Below are positions 6,289-8,487 of a stretch of DNA of 8,487 nucleotides, in pieces; positions within the stretch are counted from its first letter, which is position 1; each line of letters begins with the position of its first letter. This DNA comes from Bacteroidota bacterium (lineage in GTDB: Bacteria; Bacteroidota; Bacteroidia; Chitinophagales; LD1), in NCBI GenBank assembly GCA_018267355.1, contig JAFDYP010000321.1, forward strand, positions 1-8,487. The letters run 5' to 3'. The notes beneath the pieces were generated by a model. That model saw only the letters and a list, made by a program, of their open reading frames with translations. It searched no databases and was not told where the DNA came from. Both the position numbers and the translations under genes were made by a program.

Positions 6289-6324
6289 CAAAAATACAGC
6301 AATACGTGGTAAATAAGCCCAAAA
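6289..6324 (-). promoter_or_regulatory. Promoter of the small minus-strand gene
   Basis: On the minus strand TATTTTTG (6296-6289) fully matches the -7 consensus TAnnTTTG. TTTTG (6324-6320) supplies a TTG-type -33 element with a 23-base spacer, at the upper limit of the usual range. The -7 box ends 17 bases before the ATG at 6271. This is the best-formed two-part promoter in the window, and it rules against the upstream ATG at 6328 as the start. Confidence 0.5.
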
Positions 6325-6327
6325 TCA

Positions 6328-6364
6328 TACCGCAAATACGGTCAGCAGCTATGCTGCGGCGGTA
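6328..6364. repeat. Compound inverted repeat between divergent genes
   Basis: TACCGC (6328-6333) is complementary to GCGGTA (6359-6364). Inside it GCAGC (6345-6349) and GCTGC (6353-6357) form a second stem with a TAT loop. An alternative outer pair is CAAAT (6333-6337) with ATTTG (6366-6370). The structure lies between the divergent promoters of the small conserved gene and the adhesin gene, 60 bases upstream of the adhesin -7 box. It is not followed by a T tract, so a regulator-binding site is more plausible than a terminator. Confidence 0.35.
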
Positions 6365-6423
6365 GATTTGTCAAAAAAGTGTCATTCTTTTTAAGAAAAA
6401 GGTCTGTTTTTTTCGTTAATTTG

Positions 6424-6431
6424 TACTTTAG
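6424..6431 (+). promoter_or_regulatory. -7 box for the adhesin gene
   Basis: TACTTTAG, followed by C, lies 36 bases before the ATG at 6468 and is identical to the box at 4532. A TCTG at 6403-6406 lies 17 bases upstream and could serve as an imperfect -33 element. The flanks are very AT-rich, including a T7 run upstream. The leader of about 30 bases is A-rich and has no Shine-Dalgarno sequence, which is common for well-translated Bacteroidota genes. Confidence 0.5.
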
Positions 6432-6467
6432 CAATTGAAAAAATTTAAACAACAAAAGCATTAAGCA

Positions 6468-8487
6468 ATGAAAAAACTTTTCTCAACGTTCCTCATCGCC
6501 GCCTTTGGCTTCGGAGTGGCACAGGCACAGACAGTGCTGATGTCTGAGGACTTTGGCAGCGGGAGCATTCCTGCTGGATGGAGCAATGTAGGTACCGCTT
6601 CCGGTGGCAATGCGGCAGCCGTCAAGTTCCACTACACTCACAATCAGACTGCTGGTTCCGGTGGGTATTATGGCAATTCATACGGTACGATCTCGTCTCC
6701 TACTAAATCTAATGGATACATCACCTTTGACTCAGACTCTCTGGACGAAGGCACCTCTGGCGTAGAGGCATCAGGTGTAGCTCCTGGTCCGCAGCACTGC
6801 GAGCTGACCACATCTGCTATCAACGTGGCCGGCTATCCCAGGGTACGCGTGTCATTTTATCAATATCTGGCCAACTACCAGGCTGTGACATCTGTAGCCT
6901 ACAGTAATGACAGCGTCCACTGGACTATAGACACACTGAACGCCAGCCTCTCTGGCAACAGTGCTACTGAACTGGCAAATGAAAGGGTATCCAAAGATGT
7001 ATCTAGTGTCATCAATGGAGGAAATAAGCTTTACATCCGCTTTATCTGGGATGGCAACTACTATTTCTGGGCGCTGGATGATATCAATGTAGTAGAACTC
7101 CCGGTCAACGACCTGGCCATTACTGACTTTGCTAATGTGAGCCTTACTTCTCAGGGTCTCAACCTCGCTTCATATGCCTATCCGCTGTCTCAGATAGACT
7201 CTGTGACTCCGGTAGTATATTATCAGAACGCAGGTCGTGCTGATCAGCCTAATGTGGTATCAAACATCACTGTGAAGAAAGCCAACACCCTGGTATCCAG
7301 CTATACTACTACACCACCATACTCTGTAGTACCATCAGGCGTTGACACGTTTGACTATGCTACACTCGGTGTGAATGGTATAGGCAACTATAAGACTTAT
7401 GTCACAGTTAGCTCCGACTCTACAGATTATGACCCTACTAATAACGTTGATAGCTTTGCTTTTGTCATCAATGACTCTATCTATTCTATCAATACCAACT
7501 CTATCACAGGTGGCTACTTTATGCTTCGTGCAAACTATGGCCTGGACTACAGATATGGTACTATATTCGAGGTACTGCATGATGATACCGTGACTTCTAT
7601 CACTTCAGCATTCCTGGGTGGTACACGCTATACTCATGCCGGTGCAGTAGTACAGGCATATATCTATCCTGTCAGTGTAGATCTCAATGCCGGTACGCTC
7701 TCTCTGGGTGGCCTGGCTGCACAAACAGAGCAGAAGACTCTCTCCTCTGCAGAAATATCTCCTAGCACAAGCTCATTCAGGACAGCTAACCTCAGAATGG
7801 ACAACAGGAACGGTAATCCTATCCTGCCTGCTGGTCTCTACTATGCCTCTATATTTGGTGTGAGCGGTGGCCCTAATCCTGCAGATAGCAATATACTGAT
7901 CCTGACTACCAGCTATCAGAAAAATGGCTTCCCTACAGTAGAAGACGGCGGCACTCCAGGCAGCCTCGGATATTTCAGCAGTACAGATGCTCCTTACTGC
8001 ACTGTCAACTTTGGTCACGGCTTCAACACCCTGTGGGCTGATTTTGCTCGTACCCCATCTACATCTCCGCTGCACGTAGGCCAGATAGTACAGTACACAG
8101 GCCAGTCTAATGGCAATGTGGCTACTGCTGCATACTCATGGGTAGTGACAGGTCTGCAAAGCGGCTACTACAAGACTGCTAATACCAAGATCTGGAAAGA
8201 CACCCTCACTGCTATAGATGACTCTATGCAGGTATGTGTGACAGTGACTGACGGTGGCAACACTGCTACGACCTGCAAGATCATACGCGTGAAGGATGTA
8301 GGCGTAGGTATCAATAATATCACTGTATCAAACTTCAATATGGTACCAAACCCTACTACCGGCGCAGTGACTATCTCTGCAGAAGGTGTGAGCGGTGCTA
8401 CTACTATCACGGTGACTAACCTCCTCGGAGAAACTGTAAAGACTTTCAATGAAACTGCTAATGGTTCATTTGCAAAGGCTTATAACC
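6468..8487 (+). CDS. T9SS-exported adhesin-like protein, C-terminus cut by window edge
   Basis: From the ATG at 6468, 673 codons are open to the right edge. A signal peptide (MKKLFSTFLIAAFGFGVAQA) is cleaved before Gln21. Residues about 24-210 form a choice-of-anchor-J/MAM-like jelly-roll: it starts LMSEDFGSGSIPAGW, contains VRVSFYQYL and VAYSNDSVHW, and ends FWALDDINVVE. A CARDB-like beta sandwich follows (about 212-338, with DPTNNVDSFAF). The region 340-520 is beta-rich and unassigned. A PKD-like domain (about 534-611) carries AAYSWVVTG and VCVTVTDGG. A type A T9SS sorting domain starts near residue 616, with MVPNPTTGAVTISAEG and ITVTNLLGETVKTF. About 20 more residues are expected beyond the edge. 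The protein should cross the outer membrane through the type IX system and be attached to or released from the surface. No catalytic motif is seen, so adhesion is inferred. The codons favour ACT, TCT and GCT more than the neighbours, suggesting high expression. Confidence 0.88.
   Translation, partial: MKKLFSTFLIAAFGFGVAQAQTVLMSEDFGSGSIPAGWSNVGTASGGNAAAVKFHYTHNQTAGSGGYYGNSYGTISSPTKSNGYITFDSDSLDEGTSGVEASGVAPGPQHCELTTSAINVAGYPRVRVSFYQYLANYQAVTSVAYSNDSVHWTIDTLNASLSGNSATELANERVSKDVSSVINGGNKLYIRFIWDGNYYFWALDDINVVELPVNDLAITDFANVSLTSQGLNLASYAYPLSQIDSVTPVVYYQNAGRADQPNVVSNITVKKANTLVSSYTTTPPYSVVPSGVDTFDYATLGVNGIGNYKTYVTVSSDSTDYDPTNNVDSFAFVINDSIYSINTNSITGGYFMLRANYGLDYRYGTIFEVLHDDTVTSITSAFLGGTRYTHAGAVVQAYIYPVSVDLNAGTLSLGGLAAQTEQKTLSSAEISPSTSSFRTANLRMDNRNGNPILPAGLYYASIFGVSGGPNPADSNILILTTSYQKNGFPTVEDGGTPGSLGYFSSTDAPYCTVNFGHGFNTLWADFARTPSTSPLHVGQIVQYTGQSNGNVATAAYSWVVTGLQSGYYKTANTKIWKDTLTAIDDSMQVCVTVTDGGNTATTCKIIRVKDVGVGINNITVSNFNMVPNPTTGAVTISAEGVSGATTITVTNLLGETVKTFNETANGSFAKAYN

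Noticed and set aside
7773..8449. Minus-strand frames opposite the adhesin gene
   Set aside because: They are shadows of a T-ending, codon-biased gene; the plus frame is open for 673 codons with recognisable domains.
1..8487. Mobile elements, CRISPR arrays, tRNA or rRNA genes, toxin-antitoxin or defence genes
   Set aside because: No transposase, direct-repeat array, cloverleaf or defence-type domain is visible on either strand.

Overview
The window looks like a chromosomal segment from a Bacteroidota bacterium, probably near the Chitinophagales/Sphingobacteriales. I infer this from -7 boxes of the TAnnTTTG type with AT-rich leaders instead of E. coli-like promoters, a von Willebrand A protein with an N-terminal carboxypeptidase-regulatory-like domain, a type IX secretion (T9SS) sorting tail, signal peptides cleaved before glutamine, and frequent ATA isoleucine codons. 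Base composition is roughly balanced. I see no rRNA, tRNA, CRISPR array, insertion sequence or phage gene.

Layout. 1-96 (-) is the N-terminal end of an acylphosphatase cut by the left edge. 207-1187 (+) is a cytosolic aldo/keto reductase of the Kv-beta-like class. 1404-3587 (+) is a secreted YfbK-type vWA protein that also carries a TonB-plug-like segment without a barrel. 3588-3857 is a 270-base gap holding a weak hairpin, a possible 28-codon minus-strand coiled-coil ORF (3711-3797) and a -7 box for the next gene. 3858-4502 (+) is a secreted CAP-domain protein. 4559-5950 (+) is a secreted type 1 periplasmic-binding-fold protein without LysM repeats. 5969-6271 (-) is a small conserved cytosolic protein, convergent with it. 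6468 to the right edge (+) is a T9SS-exported adhesin-like protein cut just before its C-terminus. The non-coding stretches 97-206, 1188-1403 and 6272-6467 hold only promoter-like boxes and two hairpins.

For several genes the longest open frame is not the likely coding region. The frames entering the vWA, CAP, PBP-fold and small minus-strand genes run upstream through promoter-like boxes, so the starts used here are internal ones that follow a -7 box and, for the secreted proteins, open a signal peptide.

How the genes fit together. The plus-strand genes from 1404 to 5950 all encode exported envelope proteins, but each has its own -7 box and usually a possible terminator, so they look like neighbouring single-gene units and not one operon. 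The flanking acylphosphatase and aldo/keto reductase are ordinary metabolic genes. I do not find convincing evidence for a new multi-gene system. The points most worth a second look are the small antisense coiled-coil ORF, the vWA/plug architecture, and the very compact terminator-promoter-start junction at 4493-4591.
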